64,000 nt of DNA from Desulforamulus hydrothermalis Lam5 = DSM 18033 (GCF_000315365.1 NZ_CAOS01000003.1:1-64000); one strand, 5' to 3'; positions 34,206-43,818 are shown, numbered from the stretch's first letter. Notes: generated from the letters alone by a model not told the origin. Made by a program: numbers and translations.

Positions 34206-35378
34206 ATGACGGTGCAACAAACCTTTAAGTTATCCTGGGATGCCGTAGAGAGCCTGGCTTCCCGTTATGCCACGCCTCTCCTGGTATTGTCCCTGGAACA
34301 AGTGGAATATAATTATAATTTTTTGCAACAACACCTGCCGGGTGTAAAGGTTTATTATGCCGTAAAATCAAATCCCGAGCCTTCATTAGTAAAAAAGCTG
34401 GCGCAATTGGGCTCGTCTTTTGATGTAGCATCTGATGGAGAAATTTTAGCTTTGCGGGAGCTGGGCATCCCGCCCGAACGAATGGTGTATGCTAATCCGG
34501 TAAAAACCGCCCGGGGGCTGGCTGTGGCCCAACAAACCGGTGTACGGCAGTTTACTTTTGACAGTGCCACTGAAATAGATAAAATTGCTGCCTACCTTCC
34601 AGGCGCAACAGTACTGCTGCGGGTTAGGATCGATAATGACGCTTCTCTGGTTAATTTAAACAAAAAATTTGGCGCTGATGCCCGGGAAGCCCTTGATTTG
34701 CTGCTGCTGGCCCGGCAGAAAGGGCTGGATGTTGCCGGACTGTGCTTTCACGTGGGAAGCCAGAATAACAGTGCAGCGGCTTACCTGGATGCTTTACTGG
34801 CAGCACATGAAATATTTCAGGCGGCCGCTTTGGCAGGTCTTAAGCTTCGCATATTAGATATCGGCGGTGGCTTCCCTATCCCCACCGGGAAAACCAATAT
34901 TGATACGATGGCCATGCTGAAAAAAATACATCAACAACTGGTTGCCCTGTTCCCTAATACTGAAATCTGGAGTGAACCGGGACGTTTTATCAGCGGCACA
35001 GCGATGAATTTAATTACCAGCGTGATTGGTGCTCAAATCAGAAACGGCCGGCAATGGTATTATCTGGATGAAGGTTTGTATGGCACTTTTTCAGGTATTC
35101 TTTTTGACCACTGGGAATATGAAATGGAAACTGCCAGGGGCAAACAGGGACCGGAAATTGAAGCCACCTTCGCAGGACCCAGTTGTGATTCCCTGGATAT
35201 TGTGTTTCCAAACCGGCGGACTGTTCGCCTGGAATTGGGCGATTTGATTCTTGTTCCCAATTGCGGTGCCTATTCATCAGCATCCGCCACCACCTTTAAT
35301 GGTTTTGCCAAAGCCGCGGTGGTAGTTTGGGAGGAGGTAAAAGAAAAACTGCAGCCAAGCATGGCGGCAGTCAGCTAA
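34206..35378 (+). CDS. Ornithine/lysine/diaminopimelate-type PLP decarboxylase (fold III)
   Basis: 390 residues. PLP-binding Lys in VKVYYAVKSNPEP, substrate region FDVASDGEI, phosphate-binding LDIGGGFP, EPGRF, active-site Cys in FAGPSCDSLDIV and tail NCGAYSSASATTFNGF. This is the eukaryotic-like ODC/LysA superfamily; the WSEPGRF plus CDSxD pattern fits ornithine or lysine decarboxylase more than DAP decarboxylase. It makes putrescine or cadaverine from basic amino acids. ATG 34206 (or GTG 34212) follows GGGGG. Confidence 0.85.
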   Translation: MTVQQTFKLSWDAVESLASRYATPLLVLSLEQVEYNYNFLQQHLPGVKVYYAVKSNPEPSLVKKLAQLGSSFDVASDGEILALRELGIPPERMVYANPVKTARGLAVAQQTGVRQFTFDSATEIDKIAAYLPGATVLLRVRIDNDASLVNLNKKFGADAREALDLLLLARQKGLDVAGLCFHVGSQNNSAAAYLDALLAAHEIFQAAALAGLKLRILDIGGGFPIPTGKTNIDTMAMLKKIHQQLVALFPNTEIWSEPGRFISGTAMNLITSVIGAQIRNGRQWYYLDEGLYGTFSGILFDHWEYEMETARGKQGPEIEATFAGPSCDSLDIVFPNRRTVRLELGDLILVPNCGAYSSASATTFNGFAKAAVVVWEEVKEKLQPSMAAVS

Positions 35379-35387
35379 CAAACACCC

Positions 35388-35437
35388 GGCGCCGGTGGCG
35401 CTGCCCTGGCTGCAACCCAGGGCTGCTGCCGGTGCCT
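35388..35437 (+). terminator. Long G+C-rich hairpin after the decarboxylase gene
   Basis: GGCGCCGGTGGCGCTGCCCT / AGGGCTGCTGCCGGTGCC pairs with few mismatches around CTGCAA. No T run on either strand, so it may act as a weak terminator or transcript stabiliser. Confidence 0.5.
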
Positions 35438-35443
35438 GACTAT

Positions 35444-35557
35444 TTAGAGGGCAATTTGAATAATAAAAACTATCCCTACTAAAGCGGCAAAAACCATCAG
35501 TTCAATCACCGGGCTGACAGAAAAAACAGATAACAGGCTGCAAATTGCTCTCAGCAT
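35444..35557 (-). CDS. Small membrane peptide (37 residues)
   Basis: Starts MLRAICSLLSVFSVSPVIEL and continues as a hydrophobic span (MVFAALVGIVFIIQIAL) to the stop. ATG at 35557 is preceded by GGGAGGTG 9 bases upstream, a strong ribosome site. No homology recognised; the size and the excellent ribosome site make it a plausible small membrane protein. Confidence 0.5.
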   Translation of the reverse strand: MLRAICSLLSVFSVSPVIELMVFAALVGIVFIIQIAL

Positions 35558-35654
35558 ACATAAGACACCTCCCAGACATTGGTTAGCCAATTACTTATAT
35601 ATTCAGGCAACAGACGTTTTTTCCTGTCTGAAGTTTTAAAATATTTGGTAATAA

Positions 35655-35942
35655 TTAATCCGATAATATATGTTCTTCAATCCAGGTTCGAAGCTCTTGA
35701 TTTATCTTGTATATACGTTCACGGTTTGCCTCTTGTCCCCGTATGGCGGCTTCTAACATTTCGGCGGGAGGCTGCAAGTCGGTGTGATCGCATTTGATGC
35801 CAAAGGGAGTAAATTTATAAAGGGCCAGTTTAGGACTTTCCCAGGCATCAATAACAAATGTATAGCCCTTTTCCCTGTTTTGAAATTCTTGTGAAAAATC
35901 ATAGTCCCAGTCAATTAATGCCTTAATAATTGGCAGTGTCAT
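35655..35942 (-). CDS. Hypothetical protein
   Basis: 95 residues, not recognised: IIKALIDWDYDFSQEFQNRE, then FVIDAWESPKLALYKFTPFG and a helical C-terminus (ANRERIYKINQELRTWIEEH). Soluble in appearance. ATG 35942 has AGGAGATGC just before it. Divergent to the following hypothetical gene; no operon partner. Confidence 0.6.
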   Translation of the reverse strand: MTLPIIKALIDWDYDFSQEFQNREKGYTFVIDAWESPKLALYKFTPFGIKCDHTDLQPPAEMLEAAIRGQEANRERIYKINQELRTWIEEHILSD

Positions 35943-36081
35943 TTTGCATCTCCTCTCTCTCTTATCCTTTACCTTTTTATTTTATATCATAATTCCGCCT
36001 TCCTGCAAACCGGCGGCAAACTGTCATGGTTACTTTGTTCCTGGGAATACTAGTGTAAAAACATTATCAGGAGGAGAAGCG

Positions 36082-36711
36082 GTGGCAGAGGGAACCAGGG
36101 AACCACAACATGACCAAAGTTTAAATAATCATAGTAAAGATCAAAACGATAAAAATACAGAAATATTTTGCCAGATTATTTCTGTTTTGGGTGGCTTAAT
36201 GAAGCAGGGTAGGGCTAATTTTTGTTTCAATTACAAAGAAACTGCCTTCTCACTTGACGATTCACAGCAAGTAAAGGAAGCACTGGCGGCATACTCAGTT
36301 TCCCGGGTACAAAAAGTAATTGAAGAAATGCTGGATATCACGGTGAAACTGCTGGATAACCAGGAACAGCAACTGCTCAATGAGGCCCAGAAGGAAGGCA
36401 AAAAACAGTATACGATGTTGCAGCAAAAAATAACAGCAATTAAAGAGCACCTGTTATCTCCTGACCTAAAAAATGCTTACCTTTTTTATCGCACTTGTAT
36501 AAACAATGTTTTAGAACAGTTTACTGCGCAACGGCTGGTAAAGCCGGCCAGTCCCCAATATCCCGGCGTGGAAACTGTTTTGGCGAAAATTACCATTAAA
36601 GACAATATGCACGATAACAGCAGACAATCATTTTTCTTCGAGTTATATGAGAACCAGCTGGATGAGTTAATTATGATTCTCAGCCAGCTAAAAAGGGATC
36701 ATTCTTCGTGA
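36082..36711 (+). CDS. Hypothetical helical protein
   Basis: 209 residues, not recognised. Mostly helical (VKEALAAYSVSRVQKVIEEM, LDNQEQQLLNEAQKEGKKQY); no membrane span. I choose GTG 36082 because CAGGAGGAGAAGC precedes it; the frame stays open to 35944 but that part overlaps the divergent promoter. It ends 6 bases before the converging glycosyltransferase gene, and I see no terminator between them. Confidence 0.55.
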   Translation: MAEGTREPQHDQSLNNHSKDQNDKNTEIFCQIISVLGGLMKQGRANFCFNYKETAFSLDDSQQVKEALAAYSVSRVQKVIEEMLDITVKLLDNQEQQLLNEAQKEGKKQYTMLQQKITAIKEHLLSPDLKNAYLFYRTCINNVLEQFTAQRLVKPASPQYPGVETVLAKITIKDNMHDNSRQSFFFELYENQLDELIMILSQLKRDHSS

Positions 36712-36717
36712 CATTTG

Positions 36718-37881
36718 CTATGCCTTATGCTTTAGCAGCGTGGAGTTTGCCGTACCTAACAAAGATTCATAGTAAGCAACTAATTTTTCTGCACACTTTC
36801 GGGATGAAAGGGCCTGCGCATTTAGCAGTGCCTGATTGCCCATTTTTTTACGCAGTGCTTTATTTTCTATCAGGAAATTGACTTTGTTAACAAAGGACTC
36901 AATTGCCGGACGGACTAAATAACCGTCTTCTCCATCCACCACCATATCTGAAACCCCGTAGGCATTAACAGCTACCACCGGCAGTCCGGCTGCCTTGGCC
37001 TCAGCAATGACTATACCCTGGGTTTCAGTCATGGATGCAAAGACAAACAAGTCAGCCCCGCCATAGACTTTGACCAGCTTCTCCCTGGCTAACTTGCCGG
37101 TAAAAATAACTTTATCGGTTAAACCAAGATTTTGCGCATAGCTTTTTAGGTTTTCCAGCTCCGGTCCATCCCCTACCAAGATTAATGTTACATTTGAATG
37201 GCGTCGGCAAATTTGGGCAAAACAATCCAGCAAGAAGGAAATATTTTTTTCTTTGCCGGCTCTCCCCACAGAAAGCAAAATTGTTTGCTCCTCTAAGGCA
37301 AAGGTTTGTCTTAGCCAATTTTTGTCCAAATCAGCAAACTCGGACAGTTGAATACCGGTAGGAAGACATTTAATGGGCGAAGTCACCCCCATGCTACGGA
37401 TATGCCTGCTTATATTTTCGGTGGGGGTAATTACCAAATCACAGCGATTGCAAAAATCCACACATATTTTACGGGTAATGCCTTTGCTTAGTTCCCGGGC
37501 AAAGGGGACATAATGGGTATACTGATCATACAGGGTGTGGAATGTAAAAATTAACGGAACCCCCAGTTTTCTGGCTATTTTAGCCCCCAACCGGCCTAAC
37601 AAAAAAGGCGAATGAACATGAATCACATCCGGCCGATTAACAGACAAAAAGCGTTCCAGGCCGCCGGCAAAAGGAACAGCCAGGTAAAAGCCTTTATAAG
37701 TAGGTGTCGGGATAGCCGGAAAACGAAAAATATCCTTTTCTTTTGCTACCCCCGGGTAACTGGGAGCATAAATATTAACCTCATGACCAAGACGGCGCAA
37801 TTCCTCGGTGAAAATTTCAATGGAGCGAACCACGCCGCCAATATATGGCAGATAACTGTCTGTAAAGATGCCGATGCGCAT
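36718..37881 (-). CDS. Glycosyltransferase, family GT4
   Basis: 387 residues. N-terminal MRIGIFTDSYLPYIGGVVRS (the GGV of GT-B enzymes), donor-site patterns LILVGDGPELENL, VIFTGKLA, FASMTETQGIVIAEAKAAGL and PVVAVNAYGVSD with the EX7E Glu pair. Likely transfers a sugar to diacylglycerol or a glycan; similar to UgtP/alpha-monoglucosyl-diacylglycerol synthase-type enzymes. Start ATG 37881 follows AAAGGAGTG; the open frame extends 24 codons further without support. Confidence 0.88.
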   Translation of the reverse strand: MRIGIFTDSYLPYIGGVVRSIEIFTEELRRLGHEVNIYAPSYPGVAKEKDIFRFPAIPTPTYKGFYLAVPFAGGLERFLSVNRPDVIHVHSPFLLGRLGAKIARKLGVPLIFTFHTLYDQYTHYVPFARELSKGITRKICVDFCNRCDLVITPTENISRHIRSMGVTSPIKCLPTGIQLSEFADLDKNWLRQTFALEEQTILLSVGRAGKEKNISFLLDCFAQICRRHSNVTLILVGDGPELENLKSYAQNLGLTDKVIFTGKLAREKLVKVYGGADLFVFASMTETQGIVIAEAKAAGLPVVAVNAYGVSDMVVDGEDGYLVRPAIESFVNKVNFLIENKALRKKMGNQALLNAQALSSRKCAEKLVAYYESLLGTANSTLLKHKA

Positions 37882-37968
37882 GAAAAACACTCCTTTATAA
37901 TAGCAACTAAGAGAAGTATTAACAAAGGAGCATATTAATAAACATTCAAGCAAAAATACAGCCGGATG

Positions 37969-38241
37969 TCAGTGGCGTGGATTGTTCTTAACAATTTGAA
38001 TAGCGTTTAATATAGCGGCAATAATTTCAGCCCTACCCCCCACTTGCTCCATGGCCACCTTCGTATAAATGCCCCCTTCATCAGTTACAACATAACGGGT
38101 TGGCAGGTTATTCAGTGCAATAGCCATGACATCCAAGCGGCATCTTGGACAGGTACAGGTATCAGGGTTTTTTTCGGCATATTTTTTTAATACATCATCC
38201 AGCATCTGCTCCACTGCCAGTTCAATATAGTTGCGGATCAA
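37969..38241 (-). CDS. ComFB-family protein
   Basis: 90 residues. N-terminal ELAVEQMLDDVLKKYAEKNP and the cysteine cluster CTCPRCRLDVMAIALNNLPT followed by RYVV are the late-competence ComFB pattern; four conserved residues bind zinc. Its exact function is not settled. Start ATG 38241 follows AGGGGTT. It is 27 bases downstream of pfk and probably in one transcript. Confidence 0.85.
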   Translation of the reverse strand: MIRNYIELAVEQMLDDVLKKYAEKNPDTCTCPRCRLDVMAIALNNLPTRYVVTDEGGIYTKVAMEQVGGRAEIIAAILNAIQIVKNNPRH

Positions 38242-38268
38242 CGTATAACCCCTCCTTTTTGGCTTAGC

Positions 38269-39345
38269 TTAATCTCCCAAACAGATGCCAATTTTTCTGG
38301 CTGCATTTATCAAATCGCCTGCCACATCCACTTGCCGGATGCCTTTGGCCACCTCAGACAGAGGAATAGGTTTGATAGCTTCCCCGTCCAATGAAACAAC
38401 ATAGCCAAACTGTCCCCTGGCCGCCAGATCCATCGCAGCTACCCCATACCTGGTTGCCAGGATGCGATCATAGGGTGTCGGGCTGCCGCCGCGCTGCAAG
38501 TGGCCAAGCACAGTAACCCGGGATTCAATGCCGGTTCTTTTTTCCAGTTCCCTGGCTACCACTTCACCTATGCCACCCAAACGGATAGGTTCACTGCTTT
38601 GTGCAATAATTTTTTGCACCACCATTTCACCGCCGACAGGTTTAGCCCCTTCGGCCGCCACTACCAGGCTGAACCGTTTATTTTGGCTCAAGCGCTCATT
38701 AATTTTACTGATAATACTTTCATATGTGAACGGGATTTCAGGCAACAGTATAACATCCGCCCCACCCGCCAAACCGGCATGCAAAGCAATATGACCGGCG
38801 TAGCGTCCCATTACTTCCAAGACAATTATTCTATGGTGTGATTCGGCGGTGGCATGCAGTCTGTCCAGAGCTTCGGTGGCAAAAGCGTAGGCCGTGTCAA
38901 ACCCAAAGGTTTTAGCCTGCCCGACGGCCAGGTCGTTATCAATGGTTTTGGGGCAACCGACAACCGGCAGGCCCTTTTGTGCTAACTCATAGCCAATGGC
39001 AAGCGACCCATCTCCCCCAATAACAATTAAGGCATCAGCATACTGTTTAATAATACTGATACACTGGTCCGACCTGTCTTCAAATTTGCCTTCTGCCACC
39101 TGGTAACGAAAAGGATTATCACGGTTGGTGGTGCCTAAAATTGTCCCGCCCCGGGGCAAAATGCCAGACACAGCCGACTCGGTTAGCATAGTAACACGAT
39201 TTTCCATAACCCCTTTAAAGCCGTCCCGAAAACCGATTACCTCAATGTTATATTGCCTCACTGCAGTTTTAACAACCGCTCTGATTACAGCATTCAGACC
39301 GGGAGCATCCCCACCGCCCGTTAATATGGCAACCCGTTTAATCAT
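38269..39345 (-). CDS. pfkA: 6-phosphofructokinase (PfkA superfamily, Gly-Lys type)
   Basis: 358 residues. GGGDAPGLNAVIRAVV at the N-terminus, GGDGSLAIGYEL (Gly at the phosphoryl-donor position 104), PKTIDNDLAV (Lys at position 124), GRYAGHIAL and RVTVLGHLQRGGSPTPYDR. Gly104 with Lys124 is the intermediate type found in 'group III' enzymes; Lys124 with Asp104 is diagnostic for pyrophosphate use, Gly104 for ATP, so ATP is more likely. Start ATG 39345. Glycolytic enzyme converting fructose 6-phosphate to the 1,6-bisphosphate. Confidence 0.92.
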   Translation of the reverse strand: MIKRVAILTGGGDAPGLNAVIRAVVKTAVRQYNIEVIGFRDGFKGVMENRVTMLTESAVSGILPRGGTILGTTNRDNPFRYQVAEGKFEDRSDQCISIIKQYADALIVIGGDGSLAIGYELAQKGLPVVGCPKTIDNDLAVGQAKTFGFDTAYAFATEALDRLHATAESHHRIIVLEVMGRYAGHIALHAGLAGGADVILLPEIPFTYESIISKINERLSQNKRFSLVVAAEGAKPVGGEMVVQKIIAQSSEPIRLGGIGEVVARELEKRTGIESRVTVLGHLQRGGSPTPYDRILATRYGVAAMDLAARGQFGYVVSLDGEAIKPIPLSEVAKGIRQVDVAGDLINAARKIGICLGD

Positions 39346-39438
39346 CCCATCACCCCGCGTTTGTCCTTTTAATTATTTTATCATAAGATAATATTAATGA
39401 ATACCAAACTTAACCAACCAACTCAGTAAAACAAGAGT

Positions 39439-39472
39439 AAATGACGGGCCTCCACAGACCCGTCATTTAATA
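39439..39472 (-). terminator. Terminator of the LivJ-like gene
   Basis: AAATGACGGG / CCCGTCATTT hairpin after the stop; the minus-strand tail is A+T-rich but the T run is short. Confidence 0.7.
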
Positions 39473-39478
39473 ATTACT

Positions 39479-40663
39479 TTAAGGATTAATTTGTTCTTTA
39501 AATACCTGCTTACCGTCTTTTAATTCAAGGATAGCTGCACCCTTAACAGGGTTGTGGTTAGCATCAAAAGTATATTTGCCGGTAACAGCCTGAACATCCT
39601 TTAAGCTGGCCAGCGCATCTTTAATCTTTTCGGGCTCTGCGGAACCTGCTTGTTCAATGGCCTTAACAATCAGGAGAGCTGCATCATAGGCCAGGGCAGC
39701 CAGTGCATCGGGAGTTTCATTGTTGTATTTGGCTTTGTACTTTTGGACAAATTCCTGTACCGCCGGATCCTGAGCATCGGGAGAATAGTGGTTGCTGAAA
39801 TAGCAGCCGTTTAAGGCATTGGGCCCGGCAATCTCGATAAGCTTGGGAGAATCCCAACCGTCGCCGCCCATAAAAGGTACGGTAATGCCCAGGTCACGCC
39901 CCTGTTTAACAATCTTGCCTACTTGCTCATAATATGCGGGAACATAAACAACATCCGGTTTTAAGGACTTGATTTTAGTTAAGGTAGCGCTAAAATCCTG
40001 ATCTTCAGATAAGAAAGCCTCTTTGGCTACAATTTTACCGCCCTGCTCCTCAAAAGCTTTAATAAAGAAATCAGCCAGCCCTTTACTATAGGGGGAGTTA
40101 TTCTCCACAAAAACCGCTGCGGTTTTTGCACCTAATGTTTTGGCAGCAAATGAGGCCATAACTGTCCCCTGGAAGGGATCAATAAATACGGAACGGAAAA
40201 CATATTCACGTACTTTGCCGGTGGAGGGATCCACTGTTACATCAGGGTTTGTCCCCCCGGTGGTGATAACCGGAATTTTGTTATCCATGCAAATTTGGGA
40301 AAAGCCCATGGTGTTGCCGGAAGTAATGGCACCCAGTATGGCCACCACTTTTTCCTGGTTAATCAACCTGGTGGCAACGTTAGCCGCTTCAGTGGCTTCA
40401 CTCTTATTATCTAAGCAAATAAATTCAATTTTCTTGCCTAACACGCCGCCCTTGGCGTTTACTTCTTCAAAATACAAGTTAATGCCATTTTTGGCGGAAT
40501 TGCCAAAGGTAGCAACCTGGCCGCTTAATTCATAGTTGCCGCCAATTTTAATGACATCAGCCTCCTGGGCCTGGGGCTTGCTTTCCTGGCTGCCGCAACC
40601 GGCCAGCAAACTGACTATCAGCAGCAATGCCGTCAACCAAATACCTTTACTTACTCTGCTCAT
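39479..40663 (-). CDS. Branched-chain amino-acid ABC transporter binding lipoprotein (LivJ-like)
   Basis: 394 residues. Lipoprotein signal: SRVSKGIWLTALLLIVSLLA then GCGS with the lipidated Cys. The mature part has the Peripla_BP_6 fold: IKIGGNYELSGQVATFGNSA, GGTNPDVT, FVENNSPYSKGLADFF and GYYF-like central segments. It captures an amino acid or amide outside the cell. No permease or ATPase genes (livHMGF) are adjacent, so the partners are elsewhere. The start ATG 40663 follows a weak site (GGGGG). Confidence 0.88.
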   Translation of the reverse strand: MSRVSKGIWLTALLLIVSLLAGCGSQESKPQAQEADVIKIGGNYELSGQVATFGNSAKNGINLYFEEVNAKGGVLGKKIEFICLDNKSEATEAANVATRLINQEKVVAILGAITSGNTMGFSQICMDNKIPVITTGGTNPDVTVDPSTGKVREYVFRSVFIDPFQGTVMASFAAKTLGAKTAAVFVENNSPYSKGLADFFIKAFEEQGGKIVAKEAFLSEDQDFSATLTKIKSLKPDVVYVPAYYEQVGKIVKQGRDLGITVPFMGGDGWDSPKLIEIAGPNALNGCYFSNHYSPDAQDPAVQEFVQKYKAKYNNETPDALAALAYDAALLIVKAIEQAGSAEPEKIKDALASLKDVQAVTGKYTFDANHNPVKGAAILELKDGKQVFKEQINP

Positions 40664-40873
40664 CTTTATACCCCCATATTAATTAGTTGTTAAAAATATT
40701 CAGAAATAATTCTTAAATAAAGCCACCTCCGTATCGTCATATATTGGACAACTTAAAACAATTGTAGCCGAGGGGTTACCGGCCTGTCAATAGATATGTC
40801 ATACAATTCCGTTTAATAATCAGCTTGTCTTGTGTTTAAAACCTTAGACACAAGAATTATCTTTAGATACGAC

Positions 40874-40909
40874 TGCGGTTGTTTGTATTCCCCTTTGGCT
40901 CCGGTTTCA
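40874..40909 (+). repeat. Relic of the nested-hairpin element (left end)
   Basis: Contains TGTATTCCCCTTTGGCTCCG, matching TATGATCCCCTTTGGCTCCG of the full copies with a 16-base exact core (CCCCTTTGGCTCCGGT), preceded by CGGTTGTTTG against CGGTGGTTTA. The rest of the element is absent. Confidence 0.6.
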
Positions 40910-40964
40910 GGCTGCCCATTAAAACTTACCCCGGGTGACTGTTTAATTAATTTTTATCTTTCCT

Positions 40965-41005
40965 AAAAAAAGAAACCCGTATCGCTTTCAGTGCGATACG
41001 AGTTT
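40965..41005 (-). terminator. Terminator of the UPF0182 gene
   Basis: AAACTCGTATCGCAC / GTGCGATACGAGTTT-like stem followed on the minus strand by a run of T (seen as A at 40965-40971). Confidence 0.85.
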
Positions 41006-41025
41006 ACCGCCAGACACAGTTTTAT

Positions 41026-43818
41026 CTAGGGATTAGTTTGATCTTGCAGCTTATTCAATACTTCTTTTAGCGCGTTTAACGATTGACCGTAGCCAGCCCA
41101 ATCGCCGTTTTTAAGCTTGGTTTGGGCTTCTTCGTACAGTCGGTTTGCTTCCACAGCCAGTTCTTTTATGGTAGCCTGCGGCGCCGGCTGCTCCTGGCCG
41201 GTTTGTCCGGTTTGCGGCGGAGCGCCCTGCTTGATCGGAGTCGGTAAAGCAGCACCCTCGCCAAAAATCCTTTGCAAGGCTAATTCCAGGGTTGGTTCCA
41301 TAACAATTTTTTCACCATGAGCCACAATAACCCGGCGCAGTTCCGGCATTTTACTTTGTTCTGACTGCAGGTACAGCGGCTCCACATAAAGCAGTGAGTC
41401 CTTGATAGGAATTATCAGCAGGTTGCCCCGGAGAACGGATGAGCCCCGCTGATCCCAAAGGGTCAGCTGCTGGGAAATGGTGGTATCCTGGTCAATCCTG
41501 GCCTCAATTTGCATGGGGCCGTAAACCAGTTCTTGTTTGGGAAATTCGTAAACAACCATTTTCCCGTAGTTTTCACCGTCTGAACGGGCTGCCAGCCAGG
41601 CAATCATATTTTTCTTGTTTTGCGGGTTAAAAGGCATTATTAATATATATTCCGGCTTTTGTTCGCCCGGCAAGACAGTAATGGTGTAATAAGGTTCCAT
41701 GGGTTTTTCTTCTGTGCCGACCTTTTCGGTAGGCAGTGTCCACTTGTCCTCACGGTTATAGAAAACCTGCGGGTCGGTCATATGGTACAGTGTGTACATT
41801 CGGCATTGCACTAAAAATAAATCTTCCGGGTATCTTATGTGGTCACGCAAATCGGCTGGCATTTGCGCCAGTGATTTAAACATGCTTGGGAAAATTTTAC
41901 TATAGGTTTGCAAGATAGGATCCCTGGTATCGGCAATGTAAAAGTTAACTTCGCCATTGTAGGCATTGACAGTTACTTTGACCGAGTTGCGAATGTAGTT
42001 ATTGCCTCTGTTATCAAAGGGTTCGGAGTATGGATAACGGTCACTGACGGTATAGGCATCCCATAACCAGATGATTTCGCCCTTTTGATTGATCACCGGG
42101 TAGGGATCACTGTCGTAGCTTAAGAACGGGGCAATTTTCGGTACCCGCTCTTTAATATTGCGATAAAACAACACCTGGCTGTCGTTGGTAATATCCCCGG
42201 TCAGCAGCAACTTGTAATCGGCAAAGTTAATGGCAAATAATAATTTGCGCAGGAAAGAATTGACTCTTACCCCGCCGCTGCCTTCATACTTGCTGTAAGC
42301 ATTGCCATCACCTTTGGGGTAGTCAAATTCTTCTGTTTTTGTATTGACAATTACATAACCGTCATCAGATTCACCATAATATATTTCCGGCCTGGTAACT
42401 TTAATATCGGTGGCAGGTACCGGCGGAATATCTTTTAAGAAAAACTGCGGCAAACCTTCACCGGACACTTCGTTTACCGGGCTCATGGCTATGCCGTAGC
42501 CGTGGGTATATTTTAATCGCTGGTTAATCCAGGTTTTTGCCTGCTGGGGCAATTGCTCCTGGTTCATTTCCCGCACAGCCAGCATCACCTGGCGGTACCG
42601 GCCGCCTATCTCGTAGCGGTCAATATCTATGCTTTTGAATTCATAATACAAGCGCATTTCCTGCAATTGACTGTAGGTTTGCTGCAGGGGTTGCCAGTCC
42701 CACAGGCGGATATTCTCAACGGTGTTGCGATTCTCCTGGATGTCTTTGGGTTGTAAGGTGCGCCCGGCGGGAAAATCCCTTTGCTCAATGGTGTCTAACT
42801 GATATGCCTGTTGGGTTAACTTAATATTGTTTGCTATATAGGGGGCTTCCCGGTTAAACTCATTGGGCAGGACAACAAACTTTTGGATTACAGCCGGATA
42901 GAGACCGCCCAGAACAACCGAGGCCAGCAACAACCCCCCAATGGCATAGGCAGTTAAACGAAATTTGTTTAAAAAAATATTGGCAATAATAACCAGGGCA
43001 GTAATTAAAGAAATAACAGACAGTACTTGATAGGCCAGTAAAGTTGCATGAATATCTGTATAGCCGGCACCGTGCACCACACCGCCAGTAGAATATAAAA
43101 GCCCGAATCGATTGAGCCAATAGCCCCAGCTCTTCAAAATGAAGAATAATGCTGCCAGGGCAGACAGATGGTACCTGGCGGCAGGAAAACGGAATATTTT
43201 GGTCAGCCCTCCCCTGGCTGTATCTGTAACCAGGTAAACCAGAGCCACCAATAAAATGTTAATAAAGATGGCAGAGGCCAGTAATCGGTAAATGAGTTCA
43301 TAAAACGGCAGTGAGAAGATATAAAAACCAATGTCTTTATTAAATATAGGATCCGCCACACCAAAGGCGGTTTGCTGAACAAATTTAAGTACGGTAGTCC
43401 ACTGGCCTGTCACTGTGGCACTGTAAAGGAAGCCCAGCACCAAGCTGATTACAGCAAAAATTGCCGTCAACCGCCCGGGTGTAATTTGTTCACGCCAGCT
43501 GTCATAACTTGGTTGGTTTATGGTAATTACATCATCATCAGGGAAAACCGGGCGAAACGGTTTAGCGGATTTTATTGCTTGCAGTACCGACTTTCTGGTA
43601 AGCAACAGGTTGACCATTAAAAATAAAAACATAAAAAAGCCTATAGCTGCCCGTAAGCCAATTTCAGATAGGAGTTTGGTGATAAACACCTGCGGGTAAT
43701 GCAAAGCACTAAACCACAACCAATCAACATACAATCCGGTACCCCAGTTTACCAGGGAAAAAACAAACACTGTCAGCAGTATAAACAGGCCAAGCGAAAA
43801 CCTTGATCCCCGCTGCAC
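41026..43818 (-). CDS. UPF0182 family membrane protein
   Basis: 930 residues. Seven hydrophobic segments in the first third (e.g. FSLGLFILLTVFVFSLVNWG; IGFFMFLFLMVNLLLT; LTAIFAVISLVLGFLYSATV), then a large extracytoplasmic region with the family patterns RYTHGYG-like LKYTHGYGIAMSPVNEV, PEIYYGE, YPYSE and PPPTP-like tail. C-terminal helix with EANRLYEEAQTKLKNGDWAG. Function of UPF0182 is unknown. ATG? GTG start at 43818 follows GGAGGTGTTG. No strong partner beside it. Confidence 0.9.
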   Translation of the reverse strand: MQRGSRFSLGLFILLTVFVFSLVNWGTGLYVDWLWFSALHYPQVFITKLLSEIGLRAAIGFFMFLFLMVNLLLTRKSVLQAIKSAKPFRPVFPDDDVITINQPSYDSWREQITPGRLTAIFAVISLVLGFLYSATVTGQWTTVLKFVQQTAFGVADPIFNKDIGFYIFSLPFYELIYRLLASAIFINILLVALVYLVTDTARGGLTKIFRFPAARYHLSALAALFFILKSWGYWLNRFGLLYSTGGVVHGAGYTDIHATLLAYQVLSVISLITALVIIANIFLNKFRLTAYAIGGLLLASVVLGGLYPAVIQKFVVLPNEFNREAPYIANNIKLTQQAYQLDTIEQRDFPAGRTLQPKDIQENRNTVENIRLWDWQPLQQTYSQLQEMRLYYEFKSIDIDRYEIGGRYRQVMLAVREMNQEQLPQQAKTWINQRLKYTHGYGIAMSPVNEVSGEGLPQFFLKDIPPVPATDIKVTRPEIYYGESDDGYVIVNTKTEEFDYPKGDGNAYSKYEGSGGVRVNSFLRKLLFAINFADYKLLLTGDITNDSQVLFYRNIKERVPKIAPFLSYDSDPYPVINQKGEIIWLWDAYTVSDRYPYSEPFDNRGNNYIRNSVKVTVNAYNGEVNFYIADTRDPILQTYSKIFPSMFKSLAQMPADLRDHIRYPEDLFLVQCRMYTLYHMTDPQVFYNREDKWTLPTEKVGTEEKPMEPYYTITVLPGEQKPEYILIMPFNPQNKKNMIAWLAARSDGENYGKMVVYEFPKQELVYGPMQIEARIDQDTTISQQLTLWDQRGSSVLRGNLLIIPIKDSLLYVEPLYLQSEQSKMPELRRVIVAHGEKIVMEPTLELALQRIFGEGAALPTPIKQGAPPQTGQTGQEQPAPQATIKELAVEANRLYEEAQTKLKNGDWAGYGQSLNALKEVLNKLQDQTNP

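Larger units (their letters stand above)
40664..41025. other. Intergenic region between LivJ-like and UPF0182 genes
   Basis: It holds a small hairpin (CTTGTGT / ACACAAG, about 40831-40856), a 36-base relic of the nested-hairpin element and the terminator of the UPF0182 gene. No coding region is convincing. Confidence 0.6.
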
